64,000 nucleotides of DNA, taken from the NCBI GenBank assembly GCA_001769535.1, contig MEOH01000013.1, positions 79,838 to 143,837 of the forward strand, in the 5' to 3' direction. Each line of letters opens with the position of its first letter. Positions within the stretch are counted from its first letter, which is position 1. The translations under genes were made by a program, and so were the position numbers. The notes beneath the pieces are model-generated. The model was not told the origin of the DNA. It did no database searches and saw only the letters and a list, made by a program, of their open reading frames with translations. Source of the stretch: Bacteroidetes bacterium GWF2_38_335 (GTDB lineage Bacteria; Bacteroidota; Bacteroidia; Bacteroidales; GWF2-38-335). This document shows positions 7,991-16,806 of the stretch, in pieces.

Positions 7991-10900
7991 ATGCAAAACA
8001 AAGGAGCGATAAGGTTATTTGCCATTCTGCTTACACTGGTTAGTATTTATCAGTTAACATTCACTTATGTTACTGGCAGAATTGAAAGCAGGGCAAATAG
8101 TTTTGCCGAAGAAAAAGCAGATGCAGAAAAATCAAAAGCGCTGATTGATTCAATTGCAAATTCAAATGGAGATGTTGCTTTAATCAAATCATGCACCGAC
8201 AAGATCAGAATAATCCAGATGGATGTTCTGAAAGAAAAAGAACTAAGTTTCTTAGATTCAATTCTGGCTGCCAACGGTGATATGGGCAAAATCAAGCCAT
8301 ACATTGATTCTGTAAGAAGTTTCCAGGATGAACTGAAAAACAGACGTGAAAAATATTATCTGGATTCAATTGCCACTGAGCCTGTTTATAACTTTTTATG
8401 GTTAAGGAATTTCACTTATGCCGATTGTAAGGGCAAAGAACTGAATCTTGGTCTTGACCTTAAAGGCGGTATGAACGTAACCCTTGAAATTTCAGTTGTG
8501 GATGTGATAAAAGCTCTGGCTGGTATCAATGCAAAAGATACAACCTTCATCCGCGCCATGAGAGATGCCAAGGAAATGCAGAAAGAAAGCGACGAAGATT
8601 TTGTTCAGCTTTTTGCAAAAGCCATAAAAAACATCGATCCTGATATCAGGTTGGCTACTTTTTTCCAGACTTCAGAGATGAAGCAAAAAATTAATTGGGA
8701 AACCACTGATGAAGAAGTTATTGCCATTCTTGAAAAAGAAGCATCAGATGCTATTGACAATTCATTCAACATCCTCAGGAAACGTATTGACCGTTTTGGC
8801 GTTACCCAACCTAACATCCAAAGACTGGAAACTGCCGGAAGGGTGCTGATCGAACTTCCCGGAGTAAAAGATCCCGACAGGGCTTTGAAACTGTTGCAGG
8901 GAACAGCAAAACTTGAATTCTGGGAAACCTACGAAAACAGTGAAGTTTTCCCGGCATTGAGAGATATCAATGATAAACTTGTAAGCGTTCTGGCTGGTGA
9001 AGAAGAAACTGTTGTGGCAAAAACCGATACTATTGCAAAAGACAGCACCATTATCGCAGATAAAGCATCTGAAGAAAAAACTGACGCCTCAAAAACCACA
9101 AAAGATACTGGCAGTCTGTTAACATCAACTGATAAAAAAACCGATTCCCTGAATTCTGAAAATCTATCCGAAGAACAGTCGAAAGAAGAATTTCTTAAGA
9201 AAAACCCATTATTCGGAGTTCTTACACCATGGGTTGATAAAAACAATCAGCTTGGACAGGGTCCGATTGTTGGTTATGCACTCGGAAGAGACACCTCTAA
9301 AGTAATGAAGCTTCTGAACATGAAGCAGGCCAAAGCAATTTTGCCATACAATATTAAACTCTTATGGACTGTCAAAACATTTGATGAAGAAGGTAAATTT
9401 TACCAGCTTATTGCAATTAAAAAACCAAAAACCGGTGACAATGCCCCCCTTGAAGGTGATGCAATTACCGATGCCTATGCTGACTACTCACAAAACGGCG
9501 GACAGTTTGCTGTTGTTTACATGAACATGGATTCAAAAGGATCTGACAAATGGGCCGGACTTACCCGTGATAATATCGGACGCTCCATTGCCATTGTTCT
9601 TGATAATTATGTGTATTCTTTCCCAACTGTTAACAGCGAAATTACAGGCGGAGGCTCACAAATTACAGGTAACTTTACCATTCAGGAAGCTCAGGATCTT
9701 GCTAACCTTTTGAAAGCCGGTAAACTTCCCGCACCTGCAAGAGTTGAGAGCTACGAAATTGTTGGTCCTTCACTCGGACAAGAAGCCATCAATGCCGGTA
9801 TGATATCATTTATTGTGGCATTCCTTCTGGTTATGGGCTTCATGATGTTTTACTACAGCTATAGTGCCGGTACCATTGCAAACATTGCTCTTGTTGCCAA
9901 TATCTTCTTTATTTTTGGAGTTCTTGCCTCTTTGAACGCTGTTCTTACTCTGGCCGGTATCGCCGGTATTGTTCTTACTGTGGGTATGTCGGTTGATGCC
10001 AACGTAATTATATATGAAAGGATCAAAGAAGAAGTTGCTGCCGGTAAAGGCATTAAACTTGCCATCAAAGATGGTTATGCCAATGCGCTTTCTGCAATTA
10101 TTGACGGTAACGTGACTACTTTCCTCAGCGGTGTTGTTCTGTACTACTTTGGCAGCGGTCCAATTCAGGGTTTCGCAACCACACTTATGATTGGTATTCT
10201 TACCACTTTATTCTCAGCTATTCTGTTAACCAGACTTATTTACGAATGGGCGTTTGACAGGAACTTGAAATTAAAATTTGACATTAAACTTACCAGAAAC
10301 TTCATGAAGAATGTCAATATTGACTTTCTTGGTAAGAGAAAAATCTTCTACACAATTTCGAGTATTGTAATCGGACTTGGTATCATTTCTCTTTTCGTAA
10401 GAGGACTTGATTTCGGACTTGATTTCACCGGCGGAAGATCTTATATTGTGCGTTTTGAAAACAATGTTAGTACTGTTGATCTGCAGAAAAATCTCAACGT
10501 AGTATTTGGATCAAATCCTGAAGTAAAAACTTATGGGAAAGAAAATCAGGTAAAAATTACCACCAAATACAAAATTGATGAGGACGGAGTTAATATCGAC
10601 AGTGAAATTGACTCGCTCATGTATATTGGAATGAAAGAATATCTGGGTGATATGAGCTACAAAGAATATGTCAATCCTTCCGATACAAAAGTAGCAGGAA
10701 AAATGAGCTCTCAGAAAGTTGGTCCTACCATCGTAGATGAAATTAAAGTGGACGCTATCTGGGCTATCGGCTTGTCTCTCATAATAATGTTTGCCTATAT
10801 TGCCATCAGGTTTAAAAACTGGCAGTTTGGTCTGGGTGCTACCGTTGCTCTTTTCCACGACGTATTATTTACATTGGGTATGTTCTCCTTGTTATATGGG

Positions 10901-11323
10901 TTCCTTCCCTTCCCACTTGAAATTGACCAGGCGTTCATTGCTGCAATTCTGACTATTATTGGATTCTCTGTTAACGATACCGTGGTTATCTTTGACCGTA
11001 TCAGGGAATGGACAGGGTTGTACACCAAGCGTGAAAGAAAAGACATCATCAATGGTGCGATAAACAGTACCATCAGCCGTACAATCAACACCAGTTTAAC
11101 TGTATTACTTGTGTTGCTTGCAATGTTCCTCTTTGGAGGTGAATCAATGATGGGCTTTATGTTTGCCCTGATCATCGGTGTGATCTCCGGTGTTTATTCA
11201 ACTGTATTCGTTGCATCTGCAATTGTTTATGACACTCAGGGAAAACATGCAAAAAGTTTTGTTGTAAAAAGCAAAGGCGCAACAAAAAGTGATAACGAAG
11301 CTGCAACAGCTACTGAAGCTTAA
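7991..11323 (+). CDS. secDF: Protein translocase SecDF fusion
   Basis: SecD and SecF are fused in one 1110-residue chain, as is usual in Bacteroidota. The protein uses proton-motive force to pull exported proteins through SecYEG. The first transmembrane helix is at residues 8-25. A charged region unusual in proteobacterial SecD follows, before the D1 motif LGLDLKGGMNVTLE (about 153). The P1 periplasmic domain contains a low-complexity Lys/Thr/Asp/Ser insert (about 335-400). The SecD membrane domain lies at about 600-755 with GMSVDANVIIYERIKEE. SecF begins near 770 with NVNIDFLGKRK, has GLDFGLDFTGGRSY, and its membrane domain includes GFSVNDTVVIFDRIRE. A rho-independent terminator follows directly, so it is probably monocistronic. 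Confidence 0.97.
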   Translation: MQNKGAIRLFAILLTLVSIYQLTFTYVTGRIESRANSFAEEKADAEKSKALIDSIANSNGDVALIKSCTDKIRIIQMDVLKEKELSFLDSILAANGDMGKIKPYIDSVRSFQDELKNRREKYYLDSIATEPVYNFLWLRNFTYADCKGKELNLGLDLKGGMNVTLEISVVDVIKALAGINAKDTTFIRAMRDAKEMQKESDEDFVQLFAKAIKNIDPDIRLATFFQTSEMKQKINWETTDEEVIAILEKEASDAIDNSFNILRKRIDRFGVTQPNIQRLETAGRVLIELPGVKDPDRALKLLQGTAKLEFWETYENSEVFPALRDINDKLVSVLAGEEETVVAKTDTIAKDSTIIADKASEEKTDASKTTKDTGSLLTSTDKKTDSLNSENLSEEQSKEEFLKKNPLFGVLTPWVDKNNQLGQGPIVGYALGRDTSKVMKLLNMKQAKAILPYNIKLLWTVKTFDEEGKFYQLIAIKKPKTGDNAPLEGDAITDAYADYSQNGGQFAVVYMNMDSKGSDKWAGLTRDNIGRSIAIVLDNYVYSFPTVNSEITGGGSQITGNFTIQEAQDLANLLKAGKLPAPARVESYEIVGPSLGQEAINAGMISFIVAFLLVMGFMMFYYSYSAGTIANIALVANIFFIFGVLASLNAVLTLAGIAGIVLTVGMSVDANVIIYERIKEEVAAGKGIKLAIKDGYANALSAIIDGNVTTFLSGVVLYYFGSGPIQGFATTLMIGILTTLFSAILLTRLIYEWAFDRNLKLKFDIKLTRNFMKNVNIDFLGKRKIFYTISSIVIGLGIISLFVRGLDFGLDFTGGRSYIVRFENNVSTVDLQKNLNVVFGSNPEVKTYGKENQVKITTKYKIDEDGVNIDSEIDSLMYIGMKEYLGDMSYKEYVNPSDTKVAGKMSSQKVGPTIVDEIKVDAIWAIGLSLIIMFAYIAIRFKNWQFGLGATVALFHDVLFTLGMFSLLYGFLPFPLEIDQAFIAAILTIIGFSVNDTVVIFDRIREWTGLYTKRERKDIINGAINSTISRTINTSLTVLLVLLAMFLFGGESMMGFMFALIIGVISGVYSTVFVASAIVYDTQGKHAKSFVVKSKGATKSDNEAATATEA

Positions 11324-11340
11324 TCTGAATTAAATTATAT

Positions 11341-11371
11341 AAAAAAGTCCCCTTTGCGGGACTTTTTTTTT
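11341..11371 (+). terminator. Intrinsic terminator of secDF
   Basis: Arms AAAAAAGTCCC and GGGACTTTTTT pair perfectly around a short CTTTGC-type loop. The T-run follows 18 bp after the secDF stop. The A-rich 5' arm makes it potentially bidirectional. Confidence 0.88.
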
Positions 11372-11390
11372 ATCTTTATTTTTTTTTGTA

Positions 11391-12044
11391 ATGATCGAAG
11401 CCAAAAATATTACCAAATCCTACGGTAACCTGCAAGTACTGAAAGGCATTGACCTGTCGGTAAACAAAGGAGAGATTGCTGCCATTGTTGGAGCCAGTGG
11501 AGCCGGAAAAACAACCCTGCTGCAAATACTTGGTACTTTAAACAAAAAAGACTCTGGGCAAATAATAATAAACGGTACAGACCTTGACAAGCTTTCAGAA
11601 AAACAGATGGCACGGTTCAGAAACCAAAATATAGGATTTGTATTCCAGTTTCATCATTTACTCCCCGAGTTTACCGCCCTCGAAAATGTTTGTATCCCTG
11701 CTTTTATCGCAAAATCAAACAAAACAAAAACAACTGACAGGGCAAAAGAGCTGCTTGACTTCCTTGGTTTGTCACATCGGTTATCACATAAACCCACAGA
11801 ACTTTCAGGTGGTGAAAAACAGCGCGTGGCCATTGCCCGTTCACTGATAAACAATCCCTCAATTATTTTTGCGGATGAACCTTCAGGAAACCTCGATTCA
11901 AAAAACACACGCGAACTTTATGAATTGATTCTTTCCTTAAGAGAACGGTTTATGCAAACCTTTGTGATTGTAACACACAACATTAAACTGGCTGAAATTT
12001 CAGATAAAACTTATGTGATCAATGATGGCTTGATCATCAATTAA
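11391..12044 (+). CDS. ABC transporter ATP-binding protein, LolD-like
   Basis: A 217-residue ATPase of the MacB/LolD/FtsE type. Walker [10 protein letters not shown] lies near residue 34, the Q-loop region is [18 protein letters not shown], the signature [15 protein letters not shown] is near 137 and Walker [13 protein letters not shown] near 156. The H-loop is [22 protein letters not shown] is typical of LolD, the ATPase that releases lipoproteins from the inner membrane. No LolCE-type permease is next to it, which is common in Bacteroidota. It heads a three-gene operon with the next two genes at spacings of 9 and 2 bp. Confidence 0.88.
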   Translation: MIEAKNITKSYGNLQVLKGIDLSVNKGEIAAIVGASGAGKTTLLQILGTLNKKDSGQIIINGTDLDKLSEKQMARFRNQNIGFVFQFHHLLPEFTALENVCIPAFIAKSNKTKTTDRAKELLDFLGLSHRLSHKPTELSGGEKQRVAIARSLINNPSIIFADEPSGNLDSKNTRELYELILSLRERFMQTFVIVTHNIKLAEISDKTYVINDGLIIN

Positions 12045-12053
12045 TTCCGGTTT

Positions 12054-12815
12054 ATGCCTCTTTCAAAAAAACAGATTTTTGACTTTCTCGAGGAAAAATA
12101 CTCCTTATATAATAATGTGTCATTTATTGAAAATGATCCTGTTCAAATACCTCATTTATTTTCAAAAAAAGAAGACATTGAAATATCAGGGTTTCTCACT
12201 GCTTCCATTGCCTGGGGGCAAAGAAAAACCATTATCAACAACTCAATTAAATTGATTAAGATAATGGATTACGCACCGTATGAATATATTATGAATGCCA
12301 AAAAGCAGGATTACAAATTATTGGATGGATTTGTACATCGGACATTCAACACATCAGATTGCCTGTATTTTTTGCAATCCTTAAGAAATATCTATAAAAA
12401 ACATGGCGGTTTGGAAAATGTATTTTCAAAAAAGGAGTCCATTGAGGATGCACTGATTCATTTCAGAAAGATATTTTTCGAAATCACTCCCGAAAAAAGA
12501 ACTTATAAGCATGTTTCGGACATTACGAAAGGAGCATCTGCAAAAAGACTGAACATGTATCTCAGATGGATGGTGAGAAAAGATAAAAGAGGTGTTGACT
12601 TTGGATTATGGAATAAAATCTCACCTGCAAATCTTTTTCTGCCACTTGACATACACACCGGAAATGTTGCAAGGAAACTTGGAATACTTAAAAGACAACA
12701 AAGTGACTGGAAAGCAGTATGTGAACTTACCGGATACCTTAGGGAGCTTTGCCCCGAAGACCCCGTTAAATATGATTTTGCTTTATTTGGTTTAGGAATA
12801 TCTGAAAAATTCTGA
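12054..12815 (+). CDS. TIGR02757 (DUF2400) family protein
   Basis: A 253-residue cytoplasmic protein. It contains the pattern NDPVQIPHLFSKKEDIEISG, then GFLTASIAWGQRKTII, and later LFLPLDIHTGNVARKLG and CPEDPVKYDFALFGLG. These match my memory of TIGR02757/DUF2400, a widespread Bacteroidota and spirochaete family. The C-terminal half has an HhH-GPD-like helical flavour, hinting at nucleic-acid base chemistry, but no activity is established. It lies between the LolD-like ATPase and a tRNA N6-methyltransferase and is apparently cotranscribed with both. Confidence 0.82.
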   Translation: MPLSKKQIFDFLEEKYSLYNNVSFIENDPVQIPHLFSKKEDIEISGFLTASIAWGQRKTIINNSIKLIKIMDYAPYEYIMNAKKQDYKLLDGFVHRTFNTSDCLYFLQSLRNIYKKHGGLENVFSKKESIEDALIHFRKIFFEITPEKRTYKHVSDITKGASAKRLNMYLRWMVRKDKRGVDFGLWNKISPANLFLPLDIHTGNVARKLGILKRQQSDWKAVCELTGYLRELCPEDPVKYDFALFGLGISEKF

Positions 12816-12817
12816 TT

Positions 12818-13534
12818 ATGGCAAACGATTACTTTCAATTCAAACAGTTTAGGGTAAACCAATCCATTGCCGCAATGAAAGTGGGCACTGACGGAGTACT
12901 GATTGGAGCTTGGGCAAATTGCTCCGGGGCAAAAAAAATTCTGGACATCGGCACCGGAACAGGCCTGATAGCCCTAATGATGGCACAAAGAAGCAAGGCT
13001 ATGATTGATGCCATTGACATTGACCTGAATGCCTTTTTTGAAGCAAAAAAAAATATTGAAAAATCACCCTGGCCCGACAGGATATACATTTACAACGAGT
13101 CGTTTCAGCAATTCAGCGACAATCCATATCATACAGGCTACGATCTGATTGTTTCAAATCCGCCTTATTTTTCGGATTCGCTCAAATCTGAAGACATATC
13201 CCGAACTGCAGCTAGGCATAATTCTCTTCTGCCTTTTGAAGATTTAATAAACGGAGTCAAATCAGCATTATCAAAAAACGGTATCTTTTCTATTATTCTG
13301 CCAGTAAACGGAGCAAAGGAATTTATAGAAATGGCTGAAGAATCACAATTGTTTTGCTTCAGAAAAACATTTGTTAAACCTACTCCGGATATCGAACCGC
13401 ACCGGTTGATGATGGAATTTTCCAAAACAAAATCAGACTGCATTGAAGATTTTTTGATCATAGAATCAGGGGATAGACATCAATATTCAATAGAATATAC
13501 GGAGCTGACTAAAGATTTTTATCTGAATTTCTAG
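12818..13534 (+). CDS. tRNA1(Val) (adenine37-N6)-methyltransferase, TrmN6/YfiC-like
   Basis: A 238-residue class I SAM-dependent methyltransferase. The SAM-binding motif LDIGTGTGLIALMMAQR starts near residue 41, the acidic ribose-binding strand is AIDIDLNAFFEA and the catalytic NPPYF motif is near 114. The N/D-P-P-Y/F motif marks N6-adenine or N5-glutamine methyltransferases. The family start FQFKQFRVNQSIAAMKVGTDG is characteristic of YfiC/TrmN6, which makes m6A37 in tRNA1-Val. It begins 2 bp after the TIGR02757 gene. A palindromic repeat element begins at its stop codon. Confidence 0.87.
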   Translation: MANDYFQFKQFRVNQSIAAMKVGTDGVLIGAWANCSGAKKILDIGTGTGLIALMMAQRSKAMIDAIDIDLNAFFEAKKNIEKSPWPDRIYIYNESFQQFSDNPYHTGYDLIVSNPPYFSDSLKSEDISRTAARHNSLLPFEDLINGVKSALSKNGIFSIILPVNGAKEFIEMAEESQLFCFRKTFVKPTPDIEPHRLMMEFSKTKSDCIEDFLIIESGDRHQYSIEYTELTKDFYLNF

Positions 13535-13706
13535 TACAGACGCATGGCATGCGTCTAAATATCTCATATATTTAAATATCTCATGAATATATCTCATGAA
13601 TATATTTCATGCATCTAAATTTCTCATGAATAACCTCATTAAATGAAAATATTCATTTAATGAATATTTTCATTTAATGAGGAGACGCATAATTATGCGT
13701 CTCTAC
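13534..13706. mobile_element. Palindromic MITE/REP-like repeat element
   Basis: A 173-bp element bounded by 12-bp imperfect terminal inverted repeats (GTACAGACGCAT at 13534-13545; ATGCGTCTCTAC at 13695-13706, one mismatch). It contains a 19-bp palindrome at 13538-13556 and repeated ATCTCATGAATAT-type units at 13561-13630. A 49-bp palindrome, perfect around one central base, lies at 13634-13682, and a perfect 22-bp palindrome at 13682-13703. No coding sequence is inside. The GTAGAGACGCAT-type ends resemble repeats I have seen scattered in Bacteroidota and cyanobacteria. It is probably mobilised in trans, if mobile at all. Confidence 0.65.
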
Positions 13707-13726
13707 GACCAAAATTCGGCACACAA

Positions 13727-13758
13727 ATTGCAATAATCGCATAAAAACCATATTTTTG
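13727..13758 (+). promoter_or_regulatory. Promoter of the DUF6340-like lipoprotein gene
   Basis: A -33-like ATTG (13727-13730) lies 20 bp before an exact TAnnTTTG -7 element, TATTTTTG (13751-13758). Transcription should start near 13765. This is downstream of the ATG at 13763 and favours the ATG at 13781 as the true start. Confidence 0.6.
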
Positions 13759-13780
13759 AAAAATGAAAAAAATTAACACC

Positions 13781-14824
13781 ATGAAACGAAATAACAACAT
13801 TTTTATATCTGCTATACTGTTTGCACTGATTTTTTCATCGTGCAAAACTTCTTCGGTATATGTTGATGTTCTGGTTCCTGCAGAAATAAACCTCCCCTCT
13901 TCCATCAAAAAAATTGCAGTTACAAACCGCAGTTTGCCCGCTAAAGGCGAAGGACTAAATAATGTGGTTGAGGGATTTTTATCGGGCGAAGGCATTCAGC
14001 AGGATCGTGAATCATCGGAGAACTGTATTATGGGGTTTGTAAATACCATTGCTTCATCACCTAGATTTACTGTGGTAAGGCCGGCCGGACTAGATTTAAG
14101 AGGAACCGGGACCAAAGCATGGCCTGTACCACTTGACTGGACTGAGGTTGAAAAAATCTGTAAGGAAAATAATGCAGATGCCTTAATTACTTTGGAAACA
14201 TTTGACTCAGACAACCAGCACCGCTCTGCCGTCAGAAAAGTAACCCGCAAAATTGACGGAGTTGACAAAGAAGTTGATGAATTTACTGAGTTTCTGGATG
14301 TTTATGTTGATGCCGGCTGGAGAGTTTATGACCCTAAAACAAAGGCAGTTATTGACCAGAGTACTTTCCGCGATATGAAGGGATTTGATGCCCACGACTG
14401 GACTCCCGACGGTGCCCGAAGAAAACTTCCCCACCAGAGAGCAGCTACCAATGAAGCCGGATTGTTTGCAGGCACAAGATATGCCGCAAGGATTTCACCG
14501 GTTTGGGTAAAAGTTTCCAGAACTTATTATATCAAAGGCCACGATGATTTTAAACTAGCCAAAAACAAAGTCAGGACCAGTGATTGGGAAGGCGCAATGA
14601 CTTTATGGGAAAAGCACACCGGAGATTCTGATGAAAAAATTGCAGGATATGCCTGTTACAACATGGCTCTTGGATGTGAAGTAAATGGCAAATTGAGTGA
14701 TGCGCTTAACTGGGCAAAAAAATCATATGAGATTTACCCGAAAAGCAGTTCACGCGCATACATCAATGTAATTACCCAAAGACAGGTCGATGCAAAAAGA
14801 CTGGATGAACAACTTAAAGAGTAG
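13781..14824 (+). CDS. Lipoprotein resembling DUF6340 family
   Basis: A 347-residue protein with a lipoprotein signal peptide: KRNNN, then a hydrophobic core and a lipobox ending FSSC. The mature part begins with VDVLVPAEINLPSSIKKIAV, a stretch I associate with DUF6340, a Bacteroidota family without known function. The C-terminal region (DDFKLAKNKVRTSDWEGAMT, then IAGYACYNMALGCEVNGKLS) has the look of one or two TPR-like helical pairs. An in-frame ATG at 13763 was rejected because the promoter -7 box ends only 4 bp before it. The family assignment is from memory. Confidence 0.7.
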   Translation: MKRNNNIFISAILFALIFSSCKTSSVYVDVLVPAEINLPSSIKKIAVTNRSLPAKGEGLNNVVEGFLSGEGIQQDRESSENCIMGFVNTIASSPRFTVVRPAGLDLRGTGTKAWPVPLDWTEVEKICKENNADALITLETFDSDNQHRSAVRKVTRKIDGVDKEVDEFTEFLDVYVDAGWRVYDPKTKAVIDQSTFRDMKGFDAHDWTPDGARRKLPHQRAATNEAGLFAGTRYAARISPVWVKVSRTYYIKGHDDFKLAKNKVRTSDWEGAMTLWEKHTGDSDEKIAGYACYNMALGCEVNGKLSDALNWAKKSYEIYPKSSSRAYINVITQRQVDAKRLDEQLKE

Positions 14825-14864
14825 TTTGTTATAACTACTGTTTAACAAACTAAATTTTTATTCA

Positions 14865-16103
14865 ATGGTTTTATCCGAAGGTCTGCTGTTTATCGTATTT
14901 ATCAGCATTATTATCATCAGTTTCATTTCAGATCAGGTTCTGGAGTACCTGAATATAAAGAACAGCAGTGAAAAACTTCCTGCAGAACTTGAAGATGTAT
15001 ATGATGCCGAGAAATATGCCAGGCAAAACAGGTATGAAAAAGAAAATTACCGTTTTGATATTATCACTTCTTCTTTCTCGCTTATTACTGTTTTGCTGAT
15101 GTTTTTCCTTGGAGGTTTTCGTTTTGCTGATAACCTGGCAAGTGATATTATTTCTCACCCGGTTCTTACATCACTGATTTTCTTCGGAATTATCATGCTG
15201 GCCTCAGATATCATTGACACCCCATTTTCAATCTACAACATTTTTGTGATTGAGGAAAAATATGGTTTCAACAAAACAACCAGGAAAACATTTATTCTGG
15301 ATAAGATAAAAGGATGGCTGTTAATGGCAATACTGGGTGGAGGCATTTTTGCTCTTATCATATGGCTTTTTCAAAATACAGGTGAATATTTTTGGCTGCT
15401 TGCATGGGCTGCTGTAAGTGGATTTATGATATTTATGACCATGTTTTATTCCAGTCTGATTGTTCCCCTTTTCAATAAGCAAACACCACTCGAAGAAGGT
15501 GAACTTAGATCAGCCATTCAGGAATTCAGCATAAAGGCAGGTTTTAAACTCGATAATATTTATGTAATTGACGGATCCAAAAGATCAACTAAGGCAAATG
15601 CTTATTTTTCGGGACTTGGGACTAAAAAGCGTATTGTATTGTATGATACGCTCATAAAAGATCTAACCGTTCCGCAAATAGTGGCTGTGCTTGCACATGA
15701 AATCGGGCATTATAAGCTCAGACACACGCTTTCGTCGGTGATCACGGGAATAGTTCAAACCGGAGCTTTATTGTATTTGCTTTCCCTTTTTCTAACCGAA
15801 CATGTTTTTTCTTATGCGATGGGCGCCGATCAACCATCGTTTCATATGGGTATGATTGCATTCGGAATTCTTTTCAGTCCGATTTCAACAATTATCGGTC
15901 TGTTTATGAATACATTATCAAGGAAAAATGAATATGCTGCAGATAAATATGCAAAAGACCATTACAACGGAGAAGAATTAATTGGTGCGTTGAAAAAACT
16001 CTCGGAAAAGAATCTGAGCAAACTGACACCACATCCTTTATATGTGTTTTTTAATTATTTACATCCAACACTGCTTCAAAGGATCAGAGCAATCAGAAAC
16101 TAA
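14865..16103 (+). CDS. M48 family metallopeptidase (Ste24/CAAX prenyl protease-like)
   Basis: A 412-residue integral membrane zinc protease. Several hydrophobic segments precede the zinc site HEIGH (about residues 278-282). The third zinc ligand is in NEYAADKYAKDHY near residue 355. The order and length match the Ste24/CAAX protease 1 type and not the shorter HtpX type. The N-terminal M48 extension is present (SSEKLPAELEDVYDAEKYAR). In bacteria these proteases are thought to take part in membrane protein quality control. Its TAA stop overlaps the TAG stop of the convergent TetR gene in the shared sequence CTAA. Confidence 0.9.
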   Translation: MVLSEGLLFIVFISIIIISFISDQVLEYLNIKNSSEKLPAELEDVYDAEKYARQNRYEKENYRFDIITSSFSLITVLLMFFLGGFRFADNLASDIISHPVLTSLIFFGIIMLASDIIDTPFSIYNIFVIEEKYGFNKTTRKTFILDKIKGWLLMAILGGGIFALIIWLFQNTGEYFWLLAWAAVSGFMIFMTMFYSSLIVPLFNKQTPLEEGELRSAIQEFSIKAGFKLDNIYVIDGSKRSTKANAYFSGLGTKKRIVLYDTLIKDLTVPQIVAVLAHEIGHYKLRHTLSSVITGIVQTGALLYLLSLFLTEHVFSYAMGADQPSFHMGMIAFGILFSPISTIIGLFMNTLSRKNEYAADKYAKDHYNGEELIGALKKLSEKNLSKLTPHPLYVFFNYLHPTLLQRIRAIRN

Positions 16104-16669
16104 CAGTCTGTTAAAGTTTCCAAAATATATTTGAAATTTCTGGCCGGTTGGTTTGATTTAAAAAGTTTGGATTGCAACAAGGCTGATTCCCAAGTAAAAA
16201 TCAGAAACCTGGCAAGCTCTTCAGCAGTCATTTCAGATTTATTGCCACTATCCCCAATTGTCAAAGCTATTTTACCTGAAAGATGTTCATATACAAGCGA
16301 CAAGGCCTGCCTGAACATTTCACTTGCATCGGAAAGCTCGGCAGCCAGTTTACCAATCAATGAGCCGCCTTTAAAATCATTTCTGCCCAGATTTTCGAAA
16401 GTGCTGTCAAAAAATGCAGAAAGTTTTTCTCCCGGTGACAGAGATCGGTCAGCCAGAAATTTATCCAGAGTACTATTAAGTTCTTCGGCAATCTTATTAA
16501 TCAGTTCAATCCCAAACATTTCCTTGCTTTCAAAATAAAAGTAAAAAGAACCTTTAGGAACCCTGCAGGCATCAACAATTTCCTGAATTCCAGTGTTATT
16601 AAAACCCTTTCTCAGCATGAGTTCACTGCCTTTTTCCAGTAAGAGTTCCTTTGTTTTTTGTTTTTTCAT
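16100..16669 (-). CDS. TetR/AcrR family transcriptional regulator
   Basis: A 189-residue repressor-type protein. The N-terminal helix-turn-helix contains GFNNTGIQEIVDACRVPKGS followed by FYFYFESKEMFG, the hallmark of TetR/AcrR regulators. The C-terminal ligand domain has no recognisable ligand pocket motif. I chose the ATG at 16669, which gives KKQKTKELLL as the first helix. An upstream in-frame start at 16726 would read through the palindromic operator and is unlikely. A GACCGGTC palindrome 13 bp upstream of the start suggests autoregulation. The regulated targets are unclear, because the neighbour on the other side is a divergent-free gap. Confidence 0.88.
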   Translation of the reverse strand: MKKQKTKELLLEKGSELMLRKGFNNTGIQEIVDACRVPKGSFYFYFESKEMFGIELINKIAEELNSTLDKFLADRSLSPGEKLSAFFDSTFENLGRNDFKGGSLIGKLAAELSDASEMFRQALSLVYEHLSGKIALTIGDSGNKSEMTAEELARFLIFTWESALLQSKLFKSNQPARNFKYILETLTDC

Positions 16670-16681
16670 ATAATTTATATT

Positions 16682-16691
16682 TGACCGGTCA
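16682..16691. promoter_or_regulatory. Probable TetR operator
   Basis: A perfect 10-bp palindrome, TGACCGGTCA, sits directly upstream of the TetR gene start at 16669. GACCGGTC-centred palindromes are frequent operators of AcrR/YcdC-like TetR proteins, so this is a good candidate autoregulatory site. Confidence 0.6.
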
Positions 16692-16806
16692 GTTACAAAT
16701 ATACAACAATGATTTATAATATCCAAAAAAAATAAATTAAGAATTAATCATGTTTTCAATAAAGCGTAGGGATTGTCTTAAAAACCATAATATTAACACT
16801 AAAAAC

